Shown here piece after piece: positions 42,190-50,431 of a DNA stretch of 64,000 nucleotides (positions are counted from its first letter, which is position 1; each line of letters opens with the position of its first letter). A model generated the notes under the pieces. The model was not told the origin of the DNA, did not search any database, and saw only the letters and a program-made list of their open reading frames with translations. The translations under genes and the position numbers were made by a program. The stretch is from Ruminococcus sp. (lineage in GTDB: Bacteria > Bacillota_A > Clostridia > Oscillospirales > Ruminococcaceae), in NCBI RefSeq assembly GCF_016283395.1, contig NZ_JAEEMU010000034.1, positions 1 to 64,000 on the forward strand, given 5' to 3'.

Positions 42190-43638
42190 ATGGAAAGGTT
42201 TATTAATTTATGGAATATTGAAGGCAAAGACGTAAAAGAGATTTCAGAGCTAATAATTGATCATAACTATATTGAGTTTCATAGAAGGAACTGGTATTGG
42301 CCTTTACCAGTTGAATTTGTAGGAATAAATAATGGTCAAAGAATAAAAGTCTTTACTGATGGAATGAGTGATTTTCAAAAGTATAAATCCTTAGAAGATG
42401 CCTACACATTTAAAGTTAAATATATTTTGATACAGGACAATGATTTTGAAGTAGGTAGAGAAGTTAAAGGAATAAAATCGCTTTCATTCTTTATCCCTGA
42501 ATTAGTTGAATGGCTGAATGTTTATACTGTATGTTTGCATAGAAATACTCAGGGAAAGCAATTGATCATAGAAAAAGATGTTGAGGAAATTATTCTAAAT
42601 AAAAACATACCAGAAATAAAAATTGTTTTTAAAACTTGTAATTCTATCGCAGAATCAGCTTATAAGGATTATAATTCTATTACATTAAGTAAGTTACCGA
42701 TGATAGAGATTAATTATAATGACGAAGTAGATATATTTACAGTTCGAAATGATATCAAAACTGTAATTAGATTTTTTTCTTTACTGATAGGATATTCTTC
42801 TTACATTGATAGTATTGTTTTGAAATATAGTAACAGTAAAACATCAAGATTATATATAAATGAAGACTTTTCTTATAATAAAACGCGTAGTTCGGCATTA
42901 GAATGTATGAGAACCAAATATGATAATCAGAATATTGATGTTAAAAAACTATTTGGAGGATGGTATAAATTTTGTAATGAGGAGAAGTATAAATTTATAA
43001 TTAAGATGTTTTTCGATAACAATCAAAATAAGGAATATTTTGCTGAAGATATTATTGTTCAATATGTAAAAATACTTGAAGGATACTACTTAAGAGAAAA
43101 TAATGAAGAAGAGAAATCCAGAAATATGAAAAAGGAGATTGAGAAAGTTGGAAAAGAGATAAAAAAATTAATATTTACAGATGAAGGAAAGCCAATATTT
43201 GAACAAGTTTTAGAAAAAGCAGATATTGATTGGAAGTATAATTCGGCACATGCTCAAGATATTGCCAATTGGATAGCAAATGGGTACTTGTCCAGGAAAG
43301 GATTAAGTAATAAGTTAAAAGAATTGGATGAACGTTTCTTTTCAGTTATTGCCAATAATTCGGATTATATTAGAGGCTTTGATAAAAAGAATATCGATAA
43401 TTGGAATGTGTATAAGGCGATTGTAGATACAAGGAATTACTATTCTCATTATAAAGCAGATGACAAAGGTTTAATGAATTTTAATCAAATATGCGAAGCA
43501 ATCAAGTGTATGAAGGCTCTAATAGTTATGATTTTTTATTCCAAAATGGAAATGCCAATAGATAATATTAAAAAAGTAATTTCTATTGATCCCGAGTTTC
43601 GTATGAATACTATGTTTTTAAAAGAGAAAAGAGAATAG
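42190..43638 (+). CDS. ApeA-like HEPN-domain anti-phage protein
   Basis: 482 residues, cytoplasmic, after AGGGGGAT. The N-terminal 300 residues are a beta-rich domain that resembles the ApeA N-terminal part in its aromatic opening (RNWYWPLPVEFVGINNGQ). The C-terminal 130 residues are helical and contain VDTRNYYSHYK with Arg415 and His420, the R-x4-H signature of HEPN ribonucleases. ApeA proteins are known single-gene abortive-infection defences; assignment here is by motif and layout. It stands alone with its own promoter and is very AT-rich, so it was acquired. Confidence 0.72.
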   Translation: MERFINLWNIEGKDVKEISELIIDHNYIEFHRRNWYWPLPVEFVGINNGQRIKVFTDGMSDFQKYKSLEDAYTFKVKYILIQDNDFEVGREVKGIKSLSFFIPELVEWLNVYTVCLHRNTQGKQLIIEKDVEEIILNKNIPEIKIVFKTCNSIAESAYKDYNSITLSKLPMIEINYNDEVDIFTVRNDIKTVIRFFSLLIGYSSYIDSIVLKYSNSKTSRLYINEDFSYNKTRSSALECMRTKYDNQNIDVKKLFGGWYKFCNEEKYKFIIKMFFDNNQNKEYFAEDIIVQYVKILEGYYLRENNEEEKSRNMKKEIEKVGKEIKKLIFTDEGKPIFEQVLEKADIDWKYNSAHAQDIANWIANGYLSRKGLSNKLKELDERFFSVIANNSDYIRGFDKKNIDNWNVYKAIVDTRNYYSHYKADDKGLMNFNQICEAIKCMKALIVMIFYSKMEMPIDNIKKVISIDPEFRMNTMFLKEKRE

Positions 43639-43748
43639 AACGCCATTAATGAACTATAATTGGGTGATAATATAGGGGAAAGGAAAAGATAGGGATTCGA
43701 ATCGCTTCAACTCTCCAAAATGGTGAATCAATTTAGATCCCAAGCTAA

Positions 43749-43777
43749 AAACTCCCGATTTTACGGGAGTTTTTTTG
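43749..43777. terminator. Terminator behind the HEPN gene
   Basis: AAACTCCCG (43749-43757) pairs with CGGGAGTTT (43764-43772) with a six-base loop and a T run. Confidence 0.85.
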
Positions 43778-44160
43778 TTTTAAGAGAGAAAATTTTTCAA
43801 GGTGAAGCCGTAGATCCCGAGCCATAAAAATTGGATTCGAACCCTTTTAAGGAACCTTTTCAGAGCAGCTTTCGAGGTCGTCAGGAGTCCAAAACGGATT
43901 ATCCGTCCCAAATGTATATGCCGACCACAGAACTGTATCTGCACGGGGGGTGAACCGCGCCTTAACGGACATTGATCCGCATCAAAACCGCGTCTGAAGC
44001 AAGAGCCTGCCAGAATACACTGACAGACTCCTTTCAGGTATAATGGAATGAATATGTCATTTGATATATTTTGTGTTTGGTGTAAAAACAATGAAAGATG
44101 AAAAACAGTACAGAAATAATTAGAGAAAGCCGTTCATTATTGGACGGCTTTTCTTATGGA
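43778..44160. other. Non-coding stretch with tRNA T-arm-like fragments
   Basis: No gene supported. GGGATTCGAATCG (about 43691, before the terminator) and GGATTCGAACCC (about 43829) look like T-arms of tRNA genes, but neither is embedded in a foldable tRNA. They could be relics of an integration site or members of a dispersed intergenic repeat. A minus-strand frame of 103 codons over 43780-44091 has no ribosome site and unlikely composition. Confidence 0.4.
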
Positions 44161-44166
44161 AATATC

Positions 44167-44222
44167 TTGAAATTAATGTTAGTATATGCTATAATATAAT
44201 CATATGTTTGTATCGGCTAACA
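44167..44222 (+). promoter_or_regulatory. Promoter with two TGTTA-N8-TAACA-type boxes
   Basis: TTGAAA (44167), 17 bases, TATAAT (44190-44195). One box, TGTTAGTATATGCTATAA (44177-44194), covers the spacer and -10; a second, TGTTTGTATCGGCTAACA (44205-44222), follows at the transcription start. The form matches boxes before the DtxR-like gene, enolase, FeoA and FeoB, so the operon from 44250 probably responds to the same metal signal. Confidence 0.7.
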
Positions 44223-44249
44223 AATATAAAGTTCATGAGGTGATGATAT

Positions 44250-44894
44250 ATGCTGAAGTATACTTGCAAATACTGGAATATTCTTGCACCACTCGTCAGA
44301 AAATCGCTGAAGAAGCATTACGGAAAGGCTTTTGCAGATAAGACGATGACAAAAGCGAAAGCGGAATATCGAGCAATGCTTGAACGTGTGGACGATATCG
44401 GCGCAGATAATCCCATGGCTTCAAATATCTACATGAACTTTGTGTTTTTTGCAGTGTATAAAGCTGCAAACGGAAAAATTACGATCAAGGCTCTGAGAAC
44501 GATCGCTCATGAAGCAATGGAATGGAAACCACTGAGATTAATAGGAATATTTGTAAATGCCAATAAACCGAGCGGTATCCGTTCAATTCGGAAAATGATG
44601 CTGAAAAACGCTGAATGGCTCGAAAAGCACCAGAAGTATAAGAATGTGTCTTGGGACTTCAATTTTGACGAAAATAAGCATCGTGACGGATATTACTATC
44701 ATTTTACGCAGTGTCCGCTGAACAACTTTGCAAGGCGTGAGGGACTTCTTGATGTACTTCCCGTGATGTGTGATATGGACTTTCTGACCGCCGATCTGAT
44801 GCACGCAAAGCTGCACCGTGAGAATACGCTTGCAGGCGGCGGAAAGATATGCGATTACTGGTATGTGGGAGATAAAGTGAATAATCCGAAATAA
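44250..44894 (+). CDS. ATC-hydrolase-family protein (L-2-amino-thiazoline-4-carboxylate hydrolase-like)
   Basis: 214 residues. Blocks that I associate with the ATC_hydrolase family: YNILAPLVRKSLKKHYG-like start, a helical middle, then NVSWDFNFDENKHRDGYYYH, FTQCPLNNFARREGL and the C-terminal HRENTLAGGGKICDYWYV. The named enzyme opens a thiazoline ring during cysteine formation, but most members are uncharacterised and occur with methyltransferases. Here it heads a run of esterase and methyltransferase genes under metal-box control, which suggests a role in making or modifying a small molecule (inferred). Confidence 0.7.
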   Translation: MLKYTCKYWNILAPLVRKSLKKHYGKAFADKTMTKAKAEYRAMLERVDDIGADNPMASNIYMNFVFFAVYKAANGKITIKALRTIAHEAMEWKPLRLIGIFVNANKPSGIRSIRKMMLKNAEWLEKHQKYKNVSWDFNFDENKHRDGYYYHFTQCPLNNFARREGLLDVLPVMCDMDFLTADLMHAKLHRENTLAGGGKICDYWYVGDKVNNPK

Positions 44895-44927
44895 CAGAGT
44901 TGTAACGGTGGAAATGGGGAGAGAAAT

Positions 44928-45118
44928 GACTTTGACATCCTTGCTGACATTATGCAATATTGTTTTGCTGTGCCTGAATACGGTATTGCGTGGCCGTTGC
45001 TGTTTTGTCCGTTTGCAGGTTTGATCGTTGCTGCAATCGGTGTTTTATTTAGTTAGTTGGAAGCTTGTATTATGATATTGTCGCAGGAATTGTGGTTATG
45101 CTTGCAAAAGTAATATGA
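44928..45118 (+). pseudogene. Decayed small membrane protein
   Basis: Two hydrophobic pieces in different frames lie one after the other: FAVPEYGIAWPLLFCPFAGL followed by IVAAIGVLFS (stop at 45054), and LYYDIVAGIVVMLAKVI (stop at 45116). Together they resemble a two-helix membrane protein broken by a frameshift. No start codon is in a good context. Confidence 0.35.
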
Positions 45119-45141
45119 CGGAAGTGATAGAATGAATTATA

Positions 45142-45252
45142 ATGACATTGGCAGCAGTCTCTATTGGAAGTGGATACGCAAGCTATTTATTATCAATTGT
45201 TCGGCGGATTGCTACTGATAATGAAAAAAGCAAAAGGAGGTCAAAAGTATGA
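45142..45252 (+). CDS. Possible 36-residue coupled peptide
   Basis: ATG 45142 to TGA 45250-45252, overlapping the esterase start by ATGA. The peptide has one hydrophobic helix and a basic tail (GYASYLLSIVRRIATDNEKS). It may be the last part of the decayed membrane protein just upstream. It carries the AAAGGAGG ribosome site of the esterase inside its frame. Confidence 0.3.
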   Translation: MTLAAVSIGSGYASYLLSIVRRIATDNEKSKRRSKV

Positions 45253-46238
45253 GATTTGATAAACGAGATAAAGTTGTAAAAGCACCGAATGGGCTGAATA
45301 ACCCGTTTTACAAGCTGACAAAAACTGTCGTAAAAGCAGCAAAAATAAAAAACAGTCTCATCGGTACAAAAGAAGAAGTCCTTGCGAAAGCGGCGAAAAT
45401 GAATGCTAAAAATCGCCATTTCATCATGCCGACAGATAATAAGGCACACTATACCGATCATCTGATACAGGGACAGTATCACTGCGTTGAAATTGACATT
45501 GAAAAGACACGGTGTAAAAATGCGATACTCTTTGTGTTCGGAGGCGGAATGATACTCGGCTCTGATAAAGGCGATATCGGGCTTTCGAGAAAGATCGCAG
45601 AGAAAACAGGCTCAGATGTGTGGTTCCCGTATTATCCCCTTTGTCACGAACACGATATGCTTGAAAATGTGCAGATGATATTTGAATGCTATGAGAAAAT
45701 GCTGACATTTTACAAGTCTGAAAACATAGTATTTCTCGGCTTTTCATCGGGCGGTGCGCTGATACTCGACCTTATAACCTACATCAACGAGCTGAATGAC
45801 AGCGGCAAAGATATCCCCATGCCCGGACTGCTGATTCCAATATCCCCGGGAAGTGTTCCCGTTACCGAAGCTGAAAAATCAGCGATAAAAGCACTTGATG
45901 AAAGAGATATCATGATACCTGCGGAGTATATGTATACTGCCCATGATATCATGTGTCACGGCAAGGATATTCCCGAAATATACCTTGCGACCGCACACGG
46001 CGACTTTCGCAATGCTCCCATGACGCATTTCTATTACGGCAGTGCTGAAACGCTGTATGCCTTCGCTCCAAGCTATGCGGAGAGTTTCAGAGATGCAGGT
46101 GCAAAGTGCATTATTCATGTGGGGCAAGGAATGCATCACTGCTATGCGCTGCAATACTTTATTCCCGGCTGTAAGCCTGCATTTGATGAGATAATGGAGC
46201 TGATATGCAGATACTTCAAGAAAGGAACACGATCATGA
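45249..46238 (+). CDS. Alpha/beta hydrolase (HSL-type esterase)
   Basis: 329 residues, cytoplasmic. Oxyanion-hole block LFVFGGGMILGS (about 95-106), nucleophile elbow FLGFSSGGAL (Ser about 166), and a probable catalytic His near the end in GQGMHHCYALQYF. Such hormone-sensitive-lipase-like enzymes cleave small esters or amides. It is translationally linked to the next methyltransferase (ATGA), so it probably acts on the same small molecule. Confidence 0.8.
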   Translation: MRFDKRDKVVKAPNGLNNPFYKLTKTVVKAAKIKNSLIGTKEEVLAKAAKMNAKNRHFIMPTDNKAHYTDHLIQGQYHCVEIDIEKTRCKNAILFVFGGGMILGSDKGDIGLSRKIAEKTGSDVWFPYYPLCHEHDMLENVQMIFECYEKMLTFYKSENIVFLGFSSGGALILDLITYINELNDSGKDIPMPGLLIPISPGSVPVTEAEKSAIKALDERDIMIPAEYMYTAHDIMCHGKDIPEIYLATAHGDFRNAPMTHFYYGSAETLYAFAPSYAESFRDAGAKCIIHVGQGMHHCYALQYFIPGCKPAFDEIMELICRYFKKGTRS

Positions 46239-46831
46239 GTTTTACAGATAATTTTGGAAATCCCAAAGGACTTCTCGGACGTATGATGCTTACAACAATG
46301 GAAAAAGAACATTTGCCAATGGCACAATGGGCGTTGAAGCAGATAAAGATACCAGATAATGGCAAAGTTGCGGATATAGGCTGCGGCGGAGACTATAACA
46401 TCAGGCGTATGCTTGAAATGAGTTCAAGAGCAAAATTCATCGGACTTGATATATCAGATGAGAGTGTTAAAAAGGCTGAAAAGGTCAATAAAGCTGAGAT
46501 CGGCAAGCGTGTTAAGATCACCAAAGGCAGCGCAGAAAAACTGCCGTTCAAAGAAAACAGCATCGACCTGATAACAGCATTCGAGACAGTGTTTTTCTGG
46601 AAAAAGCCGGAAAAAGGGTTCAAGGAAGTACACCGTACTCTTGTAAAGGACGGCTGCTTTGCGGTTATCAACAATTACGGCGATCCCAATGTGGATTGGG
46701 AAAAGAAAGTGCCGTGTATGACGAGATACACGGCAGAGCGGATAGCCGATTTGCTTAAAAAAGTAGGATTTTCAGATATATCGGTGAATAAAAAGGATAA
46801 TCTGTTTTTAGTCATGGGATACAAAGAATAA
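46235..46831 (+). CDS. Class I SAM methyltransferase (198 aa)
   Basis: ATG 46235 overlaps the esterase stop. SAM motif I is VADIGCGGDYNIRRML (about 50-65), followed by FIGLDISDESV, the KGSAEKLPFKENSIDLITAF block and HRTLVKDGCFAVINN. This is the UbiE/Methyltransf_11 type acting on small molecules. One of four methyltransferases in a row. Confidence 0.8.
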   Translation: MSFTDNFGNPKGLLGRMMLTTMEKEHLPMAQWALKQIKIPDNGKVADIGCGGDYNIRRMLEMSSRAKFIGLDISDESVKKAEKVNKAEIGKRVKITKGSAEKLPFKENSIDLITAFETVFFWKKPEKGFKEVHRTLVKDGCFAVINNYGDPNVDWEKKVPCMTRYTAERIADLLKKVGFSDISVNKKDNLFLVMGYKE

Positions 46832-46844
46832 AGGAGTGTTATCA

Positions 46845-47630
46845 ATGAGTGCAAATTATAAAAACTGGGTGCCAAATGGAATGATAACTGCACTTACTGC
46901 TGGAACGGCGGTTCTCGGTGCAGGAACGGCAGCACTGATGTGTGCAAAGATTGATCCGAAAATGAAAAAGGCACTTGTTGCAACAGCAGGTGCAGGTACA
47001 ATTGTATGCGGTGCAATGACGGCTTGGAGCATCTATGCCCACAGTAAATTTTCTTATGACGGCAAACGTCAGCTTTCAAAAGAGATAGTTGAGGGAACTG
47101 CGGAATACATCACACTACCCGAAGGCGGGATAGGTCTTGATGTCGGCTGCGGAAGCGGTGCGCTGACTATTGCTTGTGCAAAGCGTAATCCGCAGGGGCG
47201 AATGATCGGTATTGAACGCTGGGGCATGGAGTATGCTTCATTCAGTCAGCAGCTCTGCGAGGACAACTCCGATGCAGAGGGCGTTAATAATACCGAGTTT
47301 CATCAGGGCGATGCCTGCAAGCTGGAATATCCTGATGAGTATTTCGACGCAGTTACAAGCAACTATGTTTATCATAACATCACAGATGTGGACAAACAGG
47401 AGCTTCTTCGTGAGACTCTGCGAGTGCTGAAAAAAGGCGGTACATTTGCTATCCATGATATTATGTCAAAGGCTCGGTACGGCGATATGCAGCAGTTTAT
47501 CAGCGAGCTGTATGCTGAAGGCTATGAGGTCGCAGAGCTTATCGACACAACAGACGGTATGTTTATGACAAAGGGTGAAGCGAAAATTCTTGGTCTGAGT
47601 GGTTCGTCGCTTCTGGTTGGGAAGAAATAA
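46845..47630 (+). CDS. Membrane-anchored class I methyltransferase
   Basis: ATG 46845 after AAAGGAGTG; 261 residues. Two short hydrophobic helices at the N-terminus (ITALTAGTAVLGAGTAALMC and ALVATAGAGTIVCGAMTAW) are followed by a methyltransferase domain with motif I GLDVGCGSGALTIACA, then MIGIERW, NYVYHNITDVDK and VLKKGGTFAIHDI. The membrane anchor suggests a lipophilic or membrane-bound substrate. Confidence 0.78.
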   Translation: MSANYKNWVPNGMITALTAGTAVLGAGTAALMCAKIDPKMKKALVATAGAGTIVCGAMTAWSIYAHSKFSYDGKRQLSKEIVEGTAEYITLPEGGIGLDVGCGSGALTIACAKRNPQGRMIGIERWGMEYASFSQQLCEDNSDAEGVNNTEFHQGDACKLEYPDEYFDAVTSNYVYHNITDVDKQELLRETLRVLKKGGTFAIHDIMSKARYGDMQQFISELYAEGYEVAELIDTTDGMFMTKGEAKILGLSGSSLLVGKK

Positions 47631-47683
47631 ATTATGATAATAAATGTGTTGATATGCGGTCTGATATGAAAAAAGGTGATATT

Positions 47684-48169
47684 ATGAATAAAAAAGAACA
47701 TTTGCCGATTTTCGGAATAGGACCGTTTCTTGTAATTGGAATGGCAATTATTACTGCGGTCGCTGTTGTATTATTCTGTTATGTGTTCAATATCGGCACA
47801 TTAAGCGGTTTTCCTGCTACATTGCTGCGTGCTGTCGGAGTTATTCTGACGATAGCAGGTATTATTATCTGGTTCATTGGTGCAGTGCGTTCGGACATGG
47901 ACGAGAATATCAAGGGAAATAGGCTTAAAACAAATGGTATTTACGCTTGGGTAAGAAATCCCATGTACAGCGGCTGGTGGATACTTATCTCAGGGAGCAG
48001 TCTTTTATGGCATAATGTCTGGCTTATTCCTGTAATTTTCATCAACTGGTGCATTATGACTGTAGTGCTGAAAAACACAGAGGAAAAATGGCTGCGTGAC
48101 CTTTATGGACAGGATTATGAGGATTACTGCAAGCGTGTCAATAGGTGTATACCATGGAAACGAAACTGA
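47684..48169 (+). CDS. Isoprenylcysteine/phospholipid-type membrane methyltransferase
   Basis: ATG 47684 after AAAAGGTGA; about 161 residues with four hydrophobic helices. The C-terminal half has the PEMT/ICMT signature: YAWVRNPMYSGWW and EEKWLRDLYGQDYEDYCKRV ending in CIPW. These enzymes methylate membrane-embedded or lipophilic substrates with SAM. Third methyltransferase of the cluster. Confidence 0.8.
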   Translation: MNKKEHLPIFGIGPFLVIGMAIITAVAVVLFCYVFNIGTLSGFPATLLRAVGVILTIAGIIIWFIGAVRSDMDENIKGNRLKTNGIYAWVRNPMYSGWWILISGSSLLWHNVWLIPVIFINWCIMTVVLKNTEEKWLRDLYGQDYEDYCKRVNRCIPWKRN

Positions 48170-48183
48170 AAGGAATTATTAAC

Positions 48184-48831
48184 ATGACAAGTACAGAATA
48201 CAAAAATTTATCCGTAAAGGAGTTTACAAAAGCTGCCGAGATATACGAATCGGATCAGGCAGGTATATATAATATGTGCAAGAAGGATTATCCCGACATA
48301 CTGGCAGAGCTTGAAAAAGAGCCGTTTAACGATCTGTTGGACTGCGGATGCGGTACTGCTCCGATGCTGACGCTTTTACATGAAAAATATCCCGATAAGC
48401 ATTATACAGGCATTGACCTGACTCCCAAAATGATCGAGGTCGCAAAAGCTAAGAAAATGGAAAATGTGGAGCTTGTAGTCGGTGACTGTGAAAAACTGCC
48501 ATTTGCAGAGAATTCATTCGACGCAGTGATATGCTCTGAGAGCTTTCATCATTACCCTAATCCGCAGGATTTCTTCAATAGCGTTTACCGTGTACTCCGT
48601 CAAAATGGAAGATTTATTCTGCGTGATGTAACAGTTGAGCCTTCAGTTAAACGCTGGCTTTTTAATCATATCGGCGTGAAGCTTGTAAACCTGACAGGCA
48701 AGGGCGACGTTCGTATTTATGGCAGAGATGACATCAAGAAATTATGTGATAATGCAGGACTTCATCTGGAGTTATTTGAAAAGAGAGCGTCTTATCGGCT
48801 GCACGCCGTTATCAGAAAAAACAAAGCTTGA
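48184..48831 (+). CDS. Class I SAM methyltransferase (215 aa)
   Basis: ATG 48184 after AAAGGAAT. Motif I LLDCGCGTAPMLTLL, then YTGIDLTPKMIEVAK, VVGDCEKLPFAENSFDAVIC, FHHYPNPQDFF and RVLRQNGRFILRD, again of the UbiE type. Fourth methyltransferase of this operon. The following 170 bases contain no gene; they hold a palindromic TTGTTATAGATAACAA near 48966. Confidence 0.8.
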   Translation: MTSTEYKNLSVKEFTKAAEIYESDQAGIYNMCKKDYPDILAELEKEPFNDLLDCGCGTAPMLTLLHEKYPDKHYTGIDLTPKMIEVAKAKKMENVELVVGDCEKLPFAENSFDAVICSESFHHYPNPQDFFNSVYRVLRQNGRFILRDVTVEPSVKRWLFNHIGVKLVNLTGKGDVRIYGRDDIKKLCDNAGLHLELFEKRASYRLHAVIRKNKA

Positions 48832-49002
48832 TTCAGGGCACAAGCAGTTCGGTCAAATACACGCTGCTCAATTGCAAGAGCACATTTTAATAATTATTCG
48901 GAGCAAATGTGAATTTATAAAATTATATTTGTACATACTAACAAAAATATCTGCCTTCTTTATGTTTGTTATAGATAACAATACAAAAATAAGTCTTTAT
49001 CA

Positions 49003-49055
49003 TTGACAGTTAAGTCTCTAAGTGATAATATTTATAATGTTATAAAGAACTAACT
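49003..49055 (+). promoter_or_regulatory. AraC-gene promoter with metal-type box
   Basis: TTGACA (49003), 17 bases, TAATAT (49026-49031), then the box TGTTATAAAGAACTAACT (49038-49055), which would overlap the transcription start. Same placement as before FeoA and enolase. Confidence 0.75.
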
Positions 49056-49071
49056 TAAAGGTGGTGAGAAA

Positions 49072-49893
49072 GTGGCGGAATACCAATTGTTCCCCGATAT
49101 AAAATTTATGATCGGCAGACATGATACTGATTTTGTATCGAATGGGACGGAAATAAGCTTCTGTATCAGCGGCATATGCGAATATTCTGTAGGGCAAAAA
49201 TACTATTACCTGAAAGCAAAGAACTGTATCGTTCTGCGAAGCAGTTCTGATACGGCAATCTCATATTCATCTGATTACTGCGGTATCACGCTGCTGATAG
49301 ACTCACAGTTCAAAAGCACTGCTTTTTCGGAGATCCTTGATATGCAGGATATAATGAGAAAAATGTCTCACTGTGAGAGCTGCATATTCAGTGCAGATGA
49401 AAAAATTGAGAAGCTTTTTTCGGATATATATAAAGAACAGGGAACTTCAAAAGTGGAAATAATGAGAATTAAGGTGCTGGAGCTGCTTATGCTGCTAAGT
49501 GAACAGAAAAACGCCCACTGTGAGCAGCAGGAGATTATAGAACTGGTGGGAGCTTTTATAAGCCGTAATGTATCGGATCACTATACTATTTCCGAGCTTT
49601 CAGAAATGTTCGGTATCAATCCGACTACGCTGAAAAGTGCGTTCAAGCAGTATCACGGCTGTCCTGTGTATGCCTATGCCAAAAACAGGAAGATGTTCCG
49701 TGCAGCGGAGCTTATGAGCACTTCTGATATGCGCATAATAGATATTGCAGAGGAAGTGGGATACTGCAATGCAAGCAAGTTTTCATGCGCATTCCGTGAA
49801 GTGATAGGAGTTAATCCAAAGTATTTCCAAACGGAGTACAAAAAGCTGCATACTCGTCAGAACTGCTTTATATCGGAGAATTTTGCTTATTAG
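49072..49893 (+). CDS. AraC-family transcription regulator
   Basis: GTG start after AAAGGTGGTGAG; 273 residues. An N-terminal sensing part (to about 150) and two C-terminal HTH units (HYTISELSEMFGINPTTLKS and MRIIDIAEEVGYCNASKFSC, AFREVIGVNPKYF). The layout resembles AraC regulators of iron or siderophore uptake genes (PchR-like), which fits the metal-type box in its promoter. Target genes are likely neighbours. Confidence 0.85.
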   Translation: MAEYQLFPDIKFMIGRHDTDFVSNGTEISFCISGICEYSVGQKYYYLKAKNCIVLRSSSDTAISYSSDYCGITLLIDSQFKSTAFSEILDMQDIMRKMSHCESCIFSADEKIEKLFSDIYKEQGTSKVEIMRIKVLELLMLLSEQKNAHCEQQEIIELVGAFISRNVSDHYTISELSEMFGINPTTLKSAFKQYHGCPVYAYAKNRKMFRAAELMSTSDMRIIDIAEEVGYCNASKFSCAFREVIGVNPKYFQTEYKKLHTRQNCFISENFAY

Positions 49894-49997
49894 TATCATA
49901 TACCAACTTTTTCTTTTCGGAGCGGAAAAGAGGCTTACTATATGGTATCATAATATCAACGAAACCAATTCTTTCGACAATTTATTGAGGTGATATT

Positions 49998-50294
49998 ATG
50001 AAATTCAATGATATTCCATGGGAAAAAATAGGTCTTTTTGCAGGCGGAGTTCTTTTCGGTACAGCAGGTATCAGAGTACTTTCGAGCAAGGACGCAAAGA
50101 AGTGCTATACACAGGCGACTGCGGCTGTACTCCGTGCTAAGACAGACGTAATGGCAACTGCTTCAAAGGTGCGTGAGAACTGCGACGATATCCTCGCTGA
50201 CGCAAAGGAGATAAACGAGCAGAGAGCCATTGAGGAAGAAGCCGCCGTTATTGCAGATGAGTGCGAAGAAATAGCAGATACAAGCGAAGAATAA
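49998..50294 (+). CDS. DUF6110 family protein, partner of the P-type ATPase
   Basis: 98 residues. The N-terminus (KIGLFAGGVLFGTAGIRVL) is a glycine-rich membrane-inserting helix followed by SSKDAKKCYTQATAAVLRAK, diagnostic of DUF6110; the tail is acidic (EEEAAVIADECEEIADTSEE) and might hold metal ions. Genes of this family are regularly found next to heavy-metal P-type ATPases, as here. Function unknown. Confidence 0.78.
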   Translation: MKFNDIPWEKIGLFAGGVLFGTAGIRVLSSKDAKKCYTQATAAVLRAKTDVMATASKVRENCDDILADAKEINEQRAIEEEAAVIADECEEIADTSEE

Positions 50295-50339
50295 AACGAA
50301 ACAGACCGATAAGTTGGCTTCTGTTGGCAAAAAAGCGGG

Positions 50340-50369
50340 TTACCGAGTCTAAAACTATGGGCTCGGTAA
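50340..50369 (+). terminator. Hairpin between DUF6110 and ATPase genes (attenuator-like)
   Basis: TTACCGAG (50340-50347) pairs with CTCGGTAA (50362-50369), followed by TTTT. A second potential stem, GAGCC/GGCTC, lies at 50381-50399. They may reduce expression of the ATPase relative to DUF6110. Confidence 0.55.
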
Positions 50370-50431
50370 TTTTATGCCACGAGCCGCCTGAGGGGGCTCC
50401 CCTCCGACCTGTTTTTATAGGAGGATATAAT

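Noticed and set aside
43685..43845. tRNA gene suggested by GGGATTCGAATC and GGATTCGAACCC
   Set aside because: Neither T-arm-like fragment has a paired stem of five, and no anticodon or D arm could be placed on either strand.
43780..44091. Minus-strand frame of 103 codons in the boundary region
   Set aside because: Starts without a ribosome site, has unusual composition (many Cys, Arg, Phe) and overlaps the T-arm-like fragment; more likely non-coding.
48719..49006. Plus-strand frame of 95 codons after the methyltransferase
   Set aside because: It overlaps the methyltransferase in another frame and continues into the AraC promoter region; no start context.
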